From assembly GCA_020073565.1 (NCBI GenBank), contig JAIQEY010000015.1:49509-113508 (forward strand): a stretch of 64,000 nt of DNA. The letters run 5' to 3'. A program made the position numbers and the translations under genes. Positions 45,987-54,976 of this stretch are shown here, in pieces. Numbering within the stretch: the first letter of the stretch is position 1; each line of letters starts with the position of its first letter. The notes under the pieces were generated by a model. It saw nothing but the letters and a program-made list of their open reading frames with translations, did not search any database and was not told the DNA's origin. Origin of the DNA: Terriglobia bacterium. Lineage in GTDB: Bacteria; Acidobacteriota; Terriglobia; Terriglobales; Acidobacteriaceae.

Positions 45987-47672
45987 ATGATGACTGCTCG
46001 TGTTCGACTGCTGCTTGTGTTTCTGCTAACAGTTTCTCGTTGTGTTTTCGCCGCCGATCCTGGCTTCGATCTCGTCATCACGAACGGACATATTGTGGAT
46101 GGCACCGGCTCTCCTTGGTATTCGGGCGACCTCGGAATCCGTGATGGCCGAATTGCGGCGATCGGCGATCTTTCCGGCGCGTCTCGGAAGCAGACGATTG
46201 ACGCGCGGGGAAAAGTCGTCGCCCCCGGATTCATCGACATGCTCGGCCAATCGGAAATGACCATTCTGGTCGATCCTCGGCTGCCGTCGAAGATCCATCA
46301 GGGCATCACCACCGAAATTACGGGAGAAGGCGGATCGGCGGCGCCGTTGAACGATGCTATCATCCAGGCCGACCGCCCCGGCTATGAGCATTACAGGATC
46401 AATCCGGACTGGCGAACTTTCCGTCAATACTTCGCTTGGCTGGAAAAGCAGGGCATGGGAATCAATCTCGCCAGCTACGTGGGCGCTACGCAAGTCCGGC
46501 GCGTGATTTTAGGCGATGCAGATGTTCAGCCCACACCGGATCAACTCAACCAGATGAAGGCGCTGGTTCGCGAAGCTATGCGCGATGGCGCAGCCGGTGT
46601 CTCGACCTCGCTCATGTATGCGCCTGCGCCCTATGCCAAAACAGAGGAGTTGATCGCGCTCGCCAGCGAGGCGTCGAAGTTCGGCGGAATCTACGCGACT
46701 CACATGCGCAATGAGAGCGACAGCGTTTTGGAATCGATAGATGAGGCCGTGCGCATCGGCCGCGAAGCGCATATCCCGGTCGAAATCTGGCATTTCAAGG
46801 CCGCGGGAAAACAGAATTGGGGCCGCATGCCCGAATTGGTTGCAAGGGTTAACAAAGGTCGCGCCGAGGGCATCGATGTTGAAGCCGACACGTATGCCTA
46901 CACCGCGTGGTTCAACAGCATGTCGGCGTTCGTGCCGGCATGGGCGCATGACGGCGGCGATGCCAAGTTGATCCAGCGCCTGAAAGATCCCGCCACCCGC
47001 GCGCGGATTCGCAAAGACATGGAGACTCCGTCCAAGGACTGGGACAACGAATGGCAGGAGATCAGCGGCCCACAGGACGTGATGATCAGCGTCGTCGAGA
47101 ATCCCGCGCTCAAACAGTTTCAGGGCAAGCGGCTTTCGGAAGTTGCCAAGGCCTGGAATAAGGATCCGATGGATGCGCTGTTCGATCTTCTGATTGAAGA
47201 CAAGGCATTCACGGAATGCGCTGTGTTCGGCATGTCGGAACCGGATGTGGCGCTGGCATTGCAGCAACCCTGGATGTCGGTCGACAACGATTCGTCGGGG
47301 ACTTCACCCGAGGGCATTCTCGGCGAGGAACACCCGCATCCGCGCGCCTACGGAACATTTCCTCGCATCCTGCGGAAGTACGTTCGGGAAGAGAAAAAGC
47401 TGACGCTGGAAGACGCCGTCCGAAAGTTTTCATCGCTTCCGGCGCAACGCATGCGACTCGCGGACCGCGGTGTGTTGAAGCAGGGAATGTGGGCCGATGT
47501 GGTCGTGTTCGATCCCGAGACGATCCGCGACCTTGCGACATTTGATGATCCAAACCAGCTATCGCAAGGCATGGAATATGTGCTGGTCAACGGCCTTCCG
47601 GTCATCGCGAATGGGAAAATGACCGGGGCTCTGCCCGGAAAAGTGTTGCGAGGCGCCGGATACGTGCCCTGA
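45987..47672 (+). CDS. N-acyl-D-amino-acid deacylase family amidohydrolase, variant metal site
   Basis: A 561-residue secreted protein starting at ATG 45987 after GGGG, with a signal peptide (RVRLLLVFLLTVSRCVFAA). The fold is that of D-aminoacylase: FDLVITNGHIVDGTGSPWY, IDARGKVVAPGFID, IYATHMRNES with His239, and IPVEIWHFKAAGK with His269; MSVDNDSSGTSPEG has the catalytic Asp. The canonical HxH after GFID is replaced by MLGQSE (85-90), and the cysteine ligand of TGNCG is replaced (TGEGG, 112-116). The protein may use fewer metal ions or a different one. Substrate unknown. A repeat-derived N-terminal extension to 45819 is rejected. Confidence 0.85.
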   Translation: MMTARVRLLLVFLLTVSRCVFAADPGFDLVITNGHIVDGTGSPWYSGDLGIRDGRIAAIGDLSGASRKQTIDARGKVVAPGFIDMLGQSEMTILVDPRLPSKIHQGITTEITGEGGSAAPLNDAIIQADRPGYEHYRINPDWRTFRQYFAWLEKQGMGINLASYVGATQVRRVILGDADVQPTPDQLNQMKALVREAMRDGAAGVSTSLMYAPAPYAKTEELIALASEASKFGGIYATHMRNESDSVLESIDEAVRIGREAHIPVEIWHFKAAGKQNWGRMPELVARVNKGRAEGIDVEADTYAYTAWFNSMSAFVPAWAHDGGDAKLIQRLKDPATRARIRKDMETPSKDWDNEWQEISGPQDVMISVVENPALKQFQGKRLSEVAKAWNKDPMDALFDLLIEDKAFTECAVFGMSEPDVALALQQPWMSVDNDSSGTSPEGILGEEHPHPRAYGTFPRILRKYVREEKKLTLEDAVRKFSSLPAQRMRLADRGVLKQGMWADVVVFDPETIRDLATFDDPNQLSQGMEYVLVNGLPVIANGKMTGALPGKVLRGAGYVP

Positions 47673-47753
47673 TCCGGCACGTTGACAATTGGAGTACGAT
47701 AGCGCTGTTCGCCAATATGGCTTCATCCTGCCTCTCCACAGAAAGGAGGAGCC

Positions 47754-48191
47754 ATGCGTCGCTCAGCTCAGATCAACCCGTCAGGGCGCCGTTGGAAGTG
47801 CATCTTTCCTGCCGTTGCACTTCTCGGTACACTGCCCCTCGTTGCGCAAAAAGCCCAAGAGGCAAGCCCGCCCAAGTATGACGTCCACACCGAGACCAAG
47901 ATGAAAGGCACCGTGGAGGAGATGAAACTGCCTCCCAAGGGTAGCGAGAAAGAGATTGCCCACTTGCTGTTGAAGACTGGAACGGACACCGTCGACGTGT
48001 ATCTCTGTCCCAAGTCCTTTCTCGACGATATGGGCGTGAGTTTCAGCAAAGGGGACGAAATTTCCGTCACTGGGTCAAAGGTCAAGCAGGGCGAAGCTGA
48101 CCTCGTCCTCGCCCGTGAAGTCGTGAAGGGTACCGACACCCTCGTTCTCCGGGACGAGAAGGGCAATCCCATCTGGAGTTGGCACCGCTGA
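47754..48191 (+). CDS. Secreted OB-fold-like hypothetical protein
   Basis: A 145-residue protein with a strong AAAGGAGGAG ribosome site before ATG 47754. A signal peptide (WKCIFPAVALLGTLPLVAQ) is followed by short strands such as TKMKGTVEEMKLPPKGSEKE, HLLLKTGTDTVDVYLCPKSF, and SKGDEISVTGSKVKQGEAD, which suggest a small OB-type beta-barrel. I recognise no named family. It is probably periplasmic. The protein ends GNPIWSWHR, a tail seen in several short secreted proteins of this type (recalled, uncertain). Confidence 0.72.
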   Translation: MRRSAQINPSGRRWKCIFPAVALLGTLPLVAQKAQEASPPKYDVHTETKMKGTVEEMKLPPKGSEKEIAHLLLKTGTDTVDVYLCPKSFLDDMGVSFSKGDEISVTGSKVKQGEADLVLAREVVKGTDTLVLRDEKGNPIWSWHR

Positions 48192-48401
48192 CCTCGGCCG
48201 ACAGTGGCATAATGCCGTGCAAGAGTATTGGCGGTGTCGAAGGCAGCCCCGTCCCGCGTCTGACTTCTGACAGTTGGCGTAACGCCACATTTCATCGGCA
48301 ATTTCCTAACAGGTGTAATCGTGCCTGTTTGCGACAATAATGCTCCACTGCGGTGCTAAGCCCTTCGCAACCTTAGGCGTTGGCGATAGACTTAGCCAAG
48401 A

Positions 48402-48946
48402 ATGATTCCTGTCGGCTACATGGCGAAGCGGGTGGTCAAGAAGCCCGACTGGCTCAAGGCGACCAACGTCGTTGACCTCTATTCCGTTAGCAGTTGTTTT
48501 TCTGAGGATTTCGCTGACTACATCAACTACTGGAAGCACAATGGGTACTGGTTCTTTGACTCGCCCGAAATTATAAGAATCGTCGCTAAGGAACACTCAA
48601 TTCCAATTGAAGGAACATCGCTCTTTTACTATGAAGCACACGAATTGGAGTTCGATGATGAGTGCTGGAAGGCCCATTCACCGGAGGCGTCGTTTTCGAC
48701 AAACGTAGTCATACCTTCTCGCGAACAACTTGAAGGTTTCGACGTGGTAAGTTTTTTACGCCAGAAATGCGCCCAGAACACTCCCCGCTGTCATGCAACT
48801 CTATAGCAGACGAACTTCGCACAAATGCCCACTGCTTGTTTGTTTCTTTCGACGAGGCCGAAACGAATGTCAAGAATGGAGCATTCAAGGGTTGCGAGCC
48901 GGGGCCATATAGAATCCTATCGGTCTATTCCGTTCCTTGGCATTGA
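48402..48946 (+). pseudogene. Hypothetical gene split by a -1 frameshift at T TTT TTA
   Basis: The zero frame runs from ATG 48402 and stops at 48806 after a poor-looking tail (RQKCAQNTPRCHATL). At 48752-48758 the sequence is T TTT TTA, in phase. Moving back one base there opens a coherent tail, FFTPEMRPEHSPLSC and on to FDEAETNVKNGAFKGCEPGP, then YRILSVYSVPWH, stopping at 48946. The joined product would be about 181 residues. Either a one-base indel broke the gene, or a -1 shift makes a longer product. No family is recognised. Confidence 0.65.
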
Positions 48947-49042
48947 GATTGTTGGCGTAACATTCCCATGTCACCAACAACTGTTGGAAGCGACAGGTTG
49001 ACAGGCGCTAGGAAGGTTGAATTCTCTGATTTAAGGCGTGAT

Positions 49043-51574
49043 CTAAGGCTGCGAAGCCATTTTAGCTTCCGCCTCAGCGCGATTAACCCGTTCCAGACGC
49101 GGCTTTGCCAAAGTCCCGGTCAGACGCCACGACTGTTCGTCGCTACGCGTCAACAGGAATTTCAAGCTACTGTCGCTGGCCGCCGTTCCGCTTACCTGAT
49201 AGATGCCGTCGCGCGATTCCAGCTTGCCTGTCGTTAACTCCCAAATACCTTTTTCGAGTTGCAGGTCCCCGGTGAAGCGGTGCACGGGGAAAAGCGTGGC
49301 GCTACCTGCGGCATCGAGATGCATCAGGCTGCCGTTTCTCATAGTGAATTGAAACTTGCCTCTGGCATGCTCCAGAAAATCGGCAAAGCTGCTACCGTAC
49401 GCGGTCCCGTCGAACTTCGCATCGGCGGTGCCGTTCACCCTGGCGTCATTCATCAACCCGCTCACCTGAGCGAGCGAGATGTTCTGCAACATACCTGCTG
49501 CTTGATATTTCGGCGGCTGGGTGGATACGTCGATGGTCCAGTTTCCTTGGTGTGTCCCCTGAAGCAGTTGGGCGCGTAGGTTGGTCAGCCTGATCTTGCC
49601 GCGATCCAATTCCACTTGAGTAGCAACCTGGCTGGCGAGAACTTTCTTCAGTTGCAGGTGTCCAAGGCGCAAGACGCCCCTGGCTTGCACCGCCAGCAGA
49701 GGAGAGATCCCCGATTGATCGGCGGGGTTCAGAATCCGGTACCACGGCCGATTGGCAGCGCGCGGCGCGAACCATTCGACGAGGTCGGCGGTTGAGAGTT
49801 CATCAGCGGCCAGATCGAACTGGAAGACGCAGTTCGGCGCGGAGCAGGGCCGCGGAGCCGTAACGTTGCCGCTCCAGTGTGTGCTGGCAATCTGAGCCGC
49901 GATCTTGTCCATCCATACCGCGTCTGATGCCAGCGTCATCGTGGTGGAGGAAATCTCGATCAGTGCATTCAGCCCGCGCATCTCGGCACGCACATCGCGC
50001 AGTTGAGCGCTGCCGAGGATGGTAGGCGGTGCGAATCCCTGCCAGGGACCAGAGACATTGATGTCCACCGTCGCGAGTCCTTCGGCCGCTGGAGCGAAGC
50101 CGCTCACTCCGAGCGTACTCGCCAGGCGAAACACGTTCGTCACGGTCGTGTCACCCCGAAGCAAAAAGCGGTAGCCTGAGGCGGACACCCATCCGCTGGC
50201 GATGACCGGCGCCGAGCCTCCCACCGAGAGCGGAAAAGCTCCGATCCTGAGGTGAGGCTCAACGGGTTCCTGGCCACTATCTTTCGAATTGGCTTTGCCG
50301 GATTTGTTTCGTGAACTAACGGCGCCCACCAACCGCAAGGGGATATTGCCAAGTGTGATTTCGTTCTTCCCAGCATTGGAAAAGATCCGCACATTGGCTG
50401 CAACGCCCTCGCCATTTATTTCTGCCGGCGTCGAACCGTGGCGCACTGCGTGAAACGCGCCATCGAGCACTCCGGCCGCGGACAAATCGGCGGGCAGTTG
50501 CTTCTTCACGTGACGTAGCAAGCCAAGCGTGGAGATCAAGGGCACCTTGTTCGCGGTCAGCGAGAGATCGTAGCGGGGCTCACTCAAGGCGAGGCGAAGG
50601 CTTCCCGCTACTTTAAGAATTCCGCTGCTCACGAGCGACTCGCATGCGAGGTTACCGAGCACACCATCGGCTACGCTATAGCGGCCCGAGCAACCGGTCC
50701 CTAGGCGCACATTTTCGCTGCCAAGAATGTCATAGCGATGGAAGTCGTCGACGCGGATCGCACTCTTGACTAACAGCGCCTCCGGAGTGCCGGATAGATT
50801 TGCAGTAAAGGTTACGCCTCCGCGCCATCCCCGGTCCTTGCCGGACAGGAGTTTGGTGATCTGTCCAAGTTGGCCTTTTTCCCATCGCACCGCGATCTGC
50901 ACTGGAGTCTCCCGCAAGTTTGAGGCGCGCTGCCAGGTCGCATTGATCTCGAGAAGCCCGGTGTCGGTGAGATTGAAATCGGTGCGCACCGGTTGGGCCT
51001 TCATGCGCGCTCCCCAGGAGTTTTCCGAATCCTGCCAAAGCGCTACGTCGGCATCGGTCAACGCATAGGATTTTTTCTCTTGCCCGATTTTGAAATTAAT
51101 GCGGGCATGTCCCGCTTCCAGATAGGGGAAGGCTGGCCGCCGCTCCGAAGGCGATTTACTGGTTGGAGCCACTGGAATTTGGGCATTGCGCTCGAGAAGG
51201 CTGGCCAGGTTCCACCGACCTTCTTTGTTCCGGACCAGATTGATGCTGGGCTCGGTTGCGCTCAGGGTCGCGATCTCCAGTCGTCCGCGCAGCAAGGAGC
51301 GGAAACGAATGGCAGCGGAAACGTCTTGTGCGCGAATCATCGGTTCGGCGCTGAAAGCAGGATCGTCGTCGATCACCAGACCTTCAAGATCGAAGCCCGG
51401 CCGGGGCAGAAGGTGCACCCGCACGTTCTCCAGTGTGACCTTGCGGCCCAGAGCTGAGCCGATGGAGGTCGCAATGCGGTTGCGCAGTTGGTACACGCCG
51501 GGGCGGACCAGAAACAGGATGAGTAGGATCGCCGCGAGGACGGCCATCCCGCGCTTGGAGCGCACAAACTTCAC
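49043..51574 (-). CDS. AsmA family protein
   Basis: An 843-residue protein anchored by one N-terminal span (GMAVLAAILLILFLVRPGVY), with the rest in the periplasm. The AsmA pattern begins GSALGRKVTLENVRVHLLPR, PGFDLEGLVI and later LRGRLEIATLSATEPSINLV. Such proteins form long beta-grooves thought to move phospholipid or help outer-membrane assembly. The start is GTG at 51574, overlapping the stop of lepB by 4 bases (GTGA), so it is translated with the signal peptidase genes. Its C-terminal third has the family's VSGLMNDARVNGTAD-like repeats. Confidence 0.85.
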   Translation of the reverse strand: MKFVRSKRGMAVLAAILLILFLVRPGVYQLRNRIATSIGSALGRKVTLENVRVHLLPRPGFDLEGLVIDDDPAFSAEPMIRAQDVSAAIRFRSLLRGRLEIATLSATEPSINLVRNKEGRWNLASLLERNAQIPVAPTSKSPSERRPAFPYLEAGHARINFKIGQEKKSYALTDADVALWQDSENSWGARMKAQPVRTDFNLTDTGLLEINATWQRASNLRETPVQIAVRWEKGQLGQITKLLSGKDRGWRGGVTFTANLSGTPEALLVKSAIRVDDFHRYDILGSENVRLGTGCSGRYSVADGVLGNLACESLVSSGILKVAGSLRLALSEPRYDLSLTANKVPLISTLGLLRHVKKQLPADLSAAGVLDGAFHAVRHGSTPAEINGEGVAANVRIFSNAGKNEITLGNIPLRLVGAVSSRNKSGKANSKDSGQEPVEPHLRIGAFPLSVGGSAPVIASGWVSASGYRFLLRGDTTVTNVFRLASTLGVSGFAPAAEGLATVDINVSGPWQGFAPPTILGSAQLRDVRAEMRGLNALIEISSTTMTLASDAVWMDKIAAQIASTHWSGNVTAPRPCSAPNCVFQFDLAADELSTADLVEWFAPRAANRPWYRILNPADQSGISPLLAVQARGVLRLGHLQLKKVLASQVATQVELDRGKIRLTNLRAQLLQGTHQGNWTIDVSTQPPKYQAAGMLQNISLAQVSGLMNDARVNGTADAKFDGTAYGSSFADFLEHARGKFQFTMRNGSLMHLDAAGSATLFPVHRFTGDLQLEKGIWELTTGKLESRDGIYQVSGTAASDSSLKFLLTRSDEQSWRLTGTLAKPRLERVNRAEAEAKMASQP

Positions 51575-52383
51575 CGCACAACCCGAAGCGTGCGCGACCA
51601 GCGCGTCTGATCAAAGAAATGAAAAATGATGTGGCCCAGAAAGCCGACCCGTTCCCCAAAGCTGCTCTTCTGGTACTGGCCTTCCGGGGTTGTGAATGAC
51701 CAGTAAATAAACATGGGACGTCCAATCACATTTTTACGCGGAATGAAGCCCCAGTAGCGGCTGTCGTAGCTCCAGTCGCGATTGTCGCCCATCCCAAAAT
51801 AACTGTCCGGGGGCACCACAAGATCGCCGTCCTGCAAGTGGGAGGGCAGCCCAAGTTGCCATGCCTCGTATCTCACGCCATTTTCGTCCGACGGCGGTAC
51901 GGCAGGGAAGTTGTCGCGGTAGGGGTCGTAGTCGCCCTTCTTATGCTCTGCATACGGTTCATCCAGCTTCTCGCCGTTGCGGTACACAGCGCCGTCCCGC
52001 AGATGAATGCGGTCTCCGGGAATGCCGATGATGCGCTTCACCACGAACAACCCTTGTGTCTCGGGCGACAGAAACACCACGATGTCGCCGCGGCGGATGT
52101 CACGATAGGGCAACAGTGGCCCCAGCCAGGTCGTGGGCGGCGCGAACTGTTCGCGGTTCACGAACACATGGTCTCCGATGAGCAGGGTGTCCTCCATGGA
52201 ACTGGAGGGAATCTCAAACGCCTGCACGACAAACGTGATGATGAACAGGCCGGTCACCAGCACACCCGCCAGCGACGCCAGAAACTCGACCGTCGTTTCG
52301 TGCGGCTTCTCTTCCGGGATGTTTTCTATTTCTTTTTCTTTCTTGGGCACAGTATCGATCCGTTCAGGAAATTGAAGTGTCAA
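51571..52383 (-). CDS. lepB: Signal peptidase I (copy 1)
   Basis: Cleaves signal peptides of exported proteins at the inner membrane. A 270-residue protein with one N-terminal span (LVTGLFIITFVVQAFEI). The catalytic Ser62 lies in IPSSSMEDTLLIGD, and Lys116 in LFVVKRIIGIPGDRI, then LRDGAVYRNGEKLDEPY and GMGDNRDWSYDSRYWGF complete the five family blocks. The start is TTG at 52383, overlapping the stop of the second lepB (TTGA), as no ATG is available before the membrane span. It ends within the AsmA start (4-base overlap). Confidence 0.93.
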   Translation of the reverse strand: MTLQFPERIDTVPKKEKEIENIPEEKPHETTVEFLASLAGVLVTGLFIITFVVQAFEIPSSSMEDTLLIGDHVFVNREQFAPPTTWLGPLLPYRDIRRGDIVVFLSPETQGLFVVKRIIGIPGDRIHLRDGAVYRNGEKLDEPYAEHKKGDYDPYRDNFPAVPPSDENGVRYEAWQLGLPSHLQDGDLVVPPDSYFGMGDNRDWSYDSRYWGFIPRKNVIGRPMFIYWSFTTPEGQYQKSSFGERVGFLGHIIFHFFDQTRWSRTLRVVR

Positions 52384-53171
52384 CGAACCAGCCGGAAAGT
52401 GCGGCTCCAGCGGGTAATCTGGAAAAAGTGCGTGACTGCATAGGCAAGGTGATAAAGTCTATCACCCGCGTTGGGTGATGCGGGCAGGTCGTTGTTCAGG
52501 TTAGCGGCTGACCAGTAGATCAGCAGCGGACGTCCAATGATATTCTGCCGCGGCACGAATCCCCAATAACGGCTGTCCTGGCTGTCGTCCCGATTGTCGC
52601 CTAGCACGAAGTAATGGTCCTCAGGAATAATCAGCTGGCGATCCTCCACCAGCTTCCGCATCTGCGACCACCATGTTGCATTGACCCCAAACGGTGGAAC
52701 GTCAGTGCGCGGAAAGTCGTCGCGGTAAGGCTGGCGGTCGGCTGCGATGTACTGAACGTAGGGCTCATCGAGCGGCTGGCCGTTGACGTAAACCCGCTTG
52801 TTGATCAGTCGCAAACGGTCCCCCGGCACTCCCACCACGCGCTTCACGAAGTGCTGTGCTGGGTTCACCGGATAATGGAAGACGACAATGTCGCCACGTC
52901 GGATCTTGCGGTAGGGCAGCATATGGCTCCACAGTGCGCTGTCCCCGTAGCAGAACTTATCAACCAGCAGATAGTCGCCGATCAGGAGCGTGTGCTCCAT
53001 GGATTCCGATGGGATGGTAAAGGCCTGCACCATGAACGTGACCACGAAGATCGCGATCACCACCGTTCCCGCGACCGACTGAATCGTCGCAGGCCAGTCA
53101 CTGGCTGAGATTTGTTCGCTCCATGACATAGTGAACGGCGGAACAACAGCACGCGGCGGAAAAACTCTCAT
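52380..53171 (-). CDS. lepB: Signal peptidase I (copy 2)
   Basis: A second signal peptidase I, 263 residues from ATG 53171 (ATG 53129 also possible). One N-terminal span (TVVIAIFVVTFMVQAFTI) precedes catalytic Ser57 in PSESMEHTLLIGD; Lys110 lies in AQHFVKRVVGVPGDR, and VLGDNRDDSQDSRYWGF gives block E. It is similar to copy 1 throughout (both end in RTxRxVR) and so arose by tandem duplication. An insert around DVPPFGVNATWWSQMRKLVE is not found in copy 1. rnc lies just upstream, as in many bacteria. Confidence 0.93.
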   Translation of the reverse strand: MRVFPPRAVVPPFTMSWSEQISASDWPATIQSVAGTVVIAIFVVTFMVQAFTIPSESMEHTLLIGDYLLVDKFCYGDSALWSHMLPYRKIRRGDIVVFHYPVNPAQHFVKRVVGVPGDRLRLINKRVYVNGQPLDEPYVQYIAADRQPYRDDFPRTDVPPFGVNATWWSQMRKLVEDRQLIIPEDHYFVLGDNRDDSQDSRYWGFVPRQNIIGRPLLIYWSAANLNNDLPASPNAGDRLYHLAYAVTHFFQITRWSRTFRLVR

Positions 53172-53188
53172 TCGCACGGTCTTGGGAA

Positions 53189-53247
53189 GGGCACGACTTC
53201 AGTCCTTCCGCTTAGCCGTTGAAATGCGATCGCGCTTTAGCGCCGGA
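53189..53247. repeat. Composite palindromic element (intergenic copy)
   Basis: In the gap between rnc and lepB. It contains GGGCACGACTTCAGTC (53189-53204) and then GCGCTTTAGCGCC (53232-53244). The order and spacing match the guaA insertion (4831 and 4871), where the stems are more perfect. The copy here has drifted at the first hairpin. Confidence 0.65.
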
Positions 53248-53265
53248 GGTGTGCTTTTCGCCAGC

Positions 53266-54045
53266 CTATAGGGTGCTTGCATCCTTTCCCGTTCGCGGTC
53301 TTGTTGTATCCGGCAGGGTTGACATGTGCTCCAACACTTGCCGTGCCGCTTCCTGTTCGGCACGCTTCTTGGTGGTCCCCTGCGCGCGCGCCACAAACTC
53401 GGCGATCTCCGGTTCGGTGAGCTTGATCTCGACGGTGAACATCTTCTTGTGTTCAGGCCCTTCTTCCTTCACCAGCGCGTACACGGGCTGAGGTTTTCCG
53501 CTGGCCTGCAGTCTTTCCTGCAGTGCGGACTTGAAATCCATTACCGGCATCGCGCTGGTCTCCAGTTTCATATGCGCCAGTTCCGGATCGACGATCACCC
53601 GCAGGATGAAGTCGCGCGCTACCGGCCATCCTCCGTCCAGATAGAGCGCCGCCAGGATCGCCTCCAGCGCATCGACCAGCAACGTTGCTTTCGTGCGGCC
53701 GCCGCTTTTTTCTTCTCCACGGCCGAGGCGCAGGTAATGTCCAATCTGAAGTTGCTCGGCCACGCGCAGCAAATGTCTCTGTCCTACCAGATGCGCACGC
53801 AGCTTCGAGAGGTGGCCTTCCTGGAATCCGGGGAAGCGCTGGTAGAGCGCCTCAGTCGTAACCAGGCCGAGCACGGCATCACCCAGAAATTCGAGCAGTT
53901 CGTTATCGCCGGCGCGGGGCGACGCGCCCAGGGCCTCCACCTCGCGCGCTTGCGAGCTGTGGGTCAGGGCTTGCTCGATCAATTCGCGGCGCTGGAAGTG
54001 GTGTCCGAGGCTTTCTTCCAGCGCAATGATTTCGCGTGACTTCAT
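53266..54045 (-). CDS. rnc: Ribonuclease III
   Basis: Cuts double-stranded RNA in rRNA and mRNA processing. A 259-residue protein. The catalytic domain contains the signature NELLEFLGDAVLGLV at residues 48-62, with Glu52 and Asp56, and the second metal-binding part DALEAILAALYLDGGW. The C-terminal double-stranded-RNA-binding domain starts about residue 165 (DFKSALQERLQASGKPQPVY) and has TTKKRAEQEAARQVLE. The start is ATG 54045. It leads into the lepB pair on the same strand. Confidence 0.96.
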   Translation of the reverse strand: MKSREIIALEESLGHHFQRRELIEQALTHSSQAREVEALGASPRAGDNELLEFLGDAVLGLVTTEALYQRFPGFQEGHLSKLRAHLVGQRHLLRVAEQLQIGHYLRLGRGEEKSGGRTKATLLVDALEAILAALYLDGGWPVARDFILRVIVDPELAHMKLETSAMPVMDFKSALQERLQASGKPQPVYALVKEEGPEHKKMFTVEIKLTEPEIAEFVARAQGTTKKRAEQEAARQVLEHMSTLPDTTRPRTGKDASTL

Positions 54046-54078
54046 GAGAGAGTGGGGCCGCCATTCAGTGCCGTGCGG

Positions 54079-54951
54079 TCAGTTCTTCGGAGGCTGTGCC
54101 GGGGGCTGAGCCGACGGCGTTCCTCCGGTAAGTTGCTGCAAGCGGTCGCGCTCCCGGCGGGCCGGAGTGCCGATCGGTGTATTGTCCTGCGTCAATTCCA
54201 CGGCACGGTTGGCCACTTTGAGCGCCTCAGGATATTTTTGCTGCTTGTCCAGGCAGAGCGCCAGACGCAGAACAACGACCGGGTCGGGCTGGGCAGGGTA
54301 GGCGTCGATGGACTTCTGCAGATCTTCCTCCGCCACCGGATAATTCTCTTTCTTGTATGCGATGGTCCCCATAATGGAGTAGGCGTTGGAACGCAGCAGC
54401 GACTTGTAGGCATCTAATTTGTCCTGGGGCGTGCCCGCCGGGGCATTGATGTCCGTGTCCACCGTTGAGGTGGCCTTCGTGGCCATCTTCACTGCCTCGT
54501 CGTAGCGCTGGTCTTTGTCCAGATCCGTGTCGCGCGTTTTCTCCGCGATCACTTCGGCCACCAGCACCAGGGCTTCCGGATCATCTCCGTCGAAACTGAG
54601 CACTTTGCGGCCCATGGCCTCGGTCTTTTCACCGTTGTTCGCGCTCTGGTAAAGGCGCATCGCATTCTTGTACAGCAGCGCGCGCAATTCGCTGTCCGGA
54701 AACTTGCTGGCAAAATCGTCTGCCGCCTTTTCAAAGGCTGCCGGATCGGTATTCTTGACGACTACATTGTAGGCGTCGAATTCCGGCTGGGTCTTTGCTT
54801 GCGGTGGATGCTTGGCGGGTGGCGTCGCACCCTGGGCTGGGGCTCCCTGGCCCGCCGCCGGAGGCGTCTGCTGTGCTGGCTGTCCGCTGCTCTGGGCCGC
54901 CGCGCATAGGGCCATGCTCAATACCGCTACGATGATTGCTGTTCGCTTCAT
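54079..54951 (-). CDS. Secreted TPR protein
   Basis: A 290-residue protein from ATG 54951 with GGGAGA upstream. A signal peptide (MKRTAIIVAVLSMALCAAAQ) is followed by a low-complexity Gln/Pro/Ala stretch and then tetratricopeptide-like helices (for example YKKENYPVAEEDLQKSIDAY, LDKQQKYPEALKVANRAVEL). It ends in a Pro-rich tail. TPR proteins act as protein-binding scaffolds; the partner is unknown. It lies 25 bases after the larger TPR gene and 33 bases ahead of rnc on the same strand. Confidence 0.82.
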   Translation of the reverse strand: MKRTAIIVAVLSMALCAAAQSSGQPAQQTPPAAGQGAPAQGATPPAKHPPQAKTQPEFDAYNVVVKNTDPAAFEKAADDFASKFPDSELRALLYKNAMRLYQSANNGEKTEAMGRKVLSFDGDDPEALVLVAEVIAEKTRDTDLDKDQRYDEAVKMATKATSTVDTDINAPAGTPQDKLDAYKSLLRSNAYSIMGTIAYKKENYPVAEEDLQKSIDAYPAQPDPVVVLRLALCLDKQQKYPEALKVANRAVELTQDNTPIGTPARRERDRLQQLTGGTPSAQPPAQPPKN

Positions 54952-54976
54952 GCTGTCTCCCGTAATCTCAGGTTTG

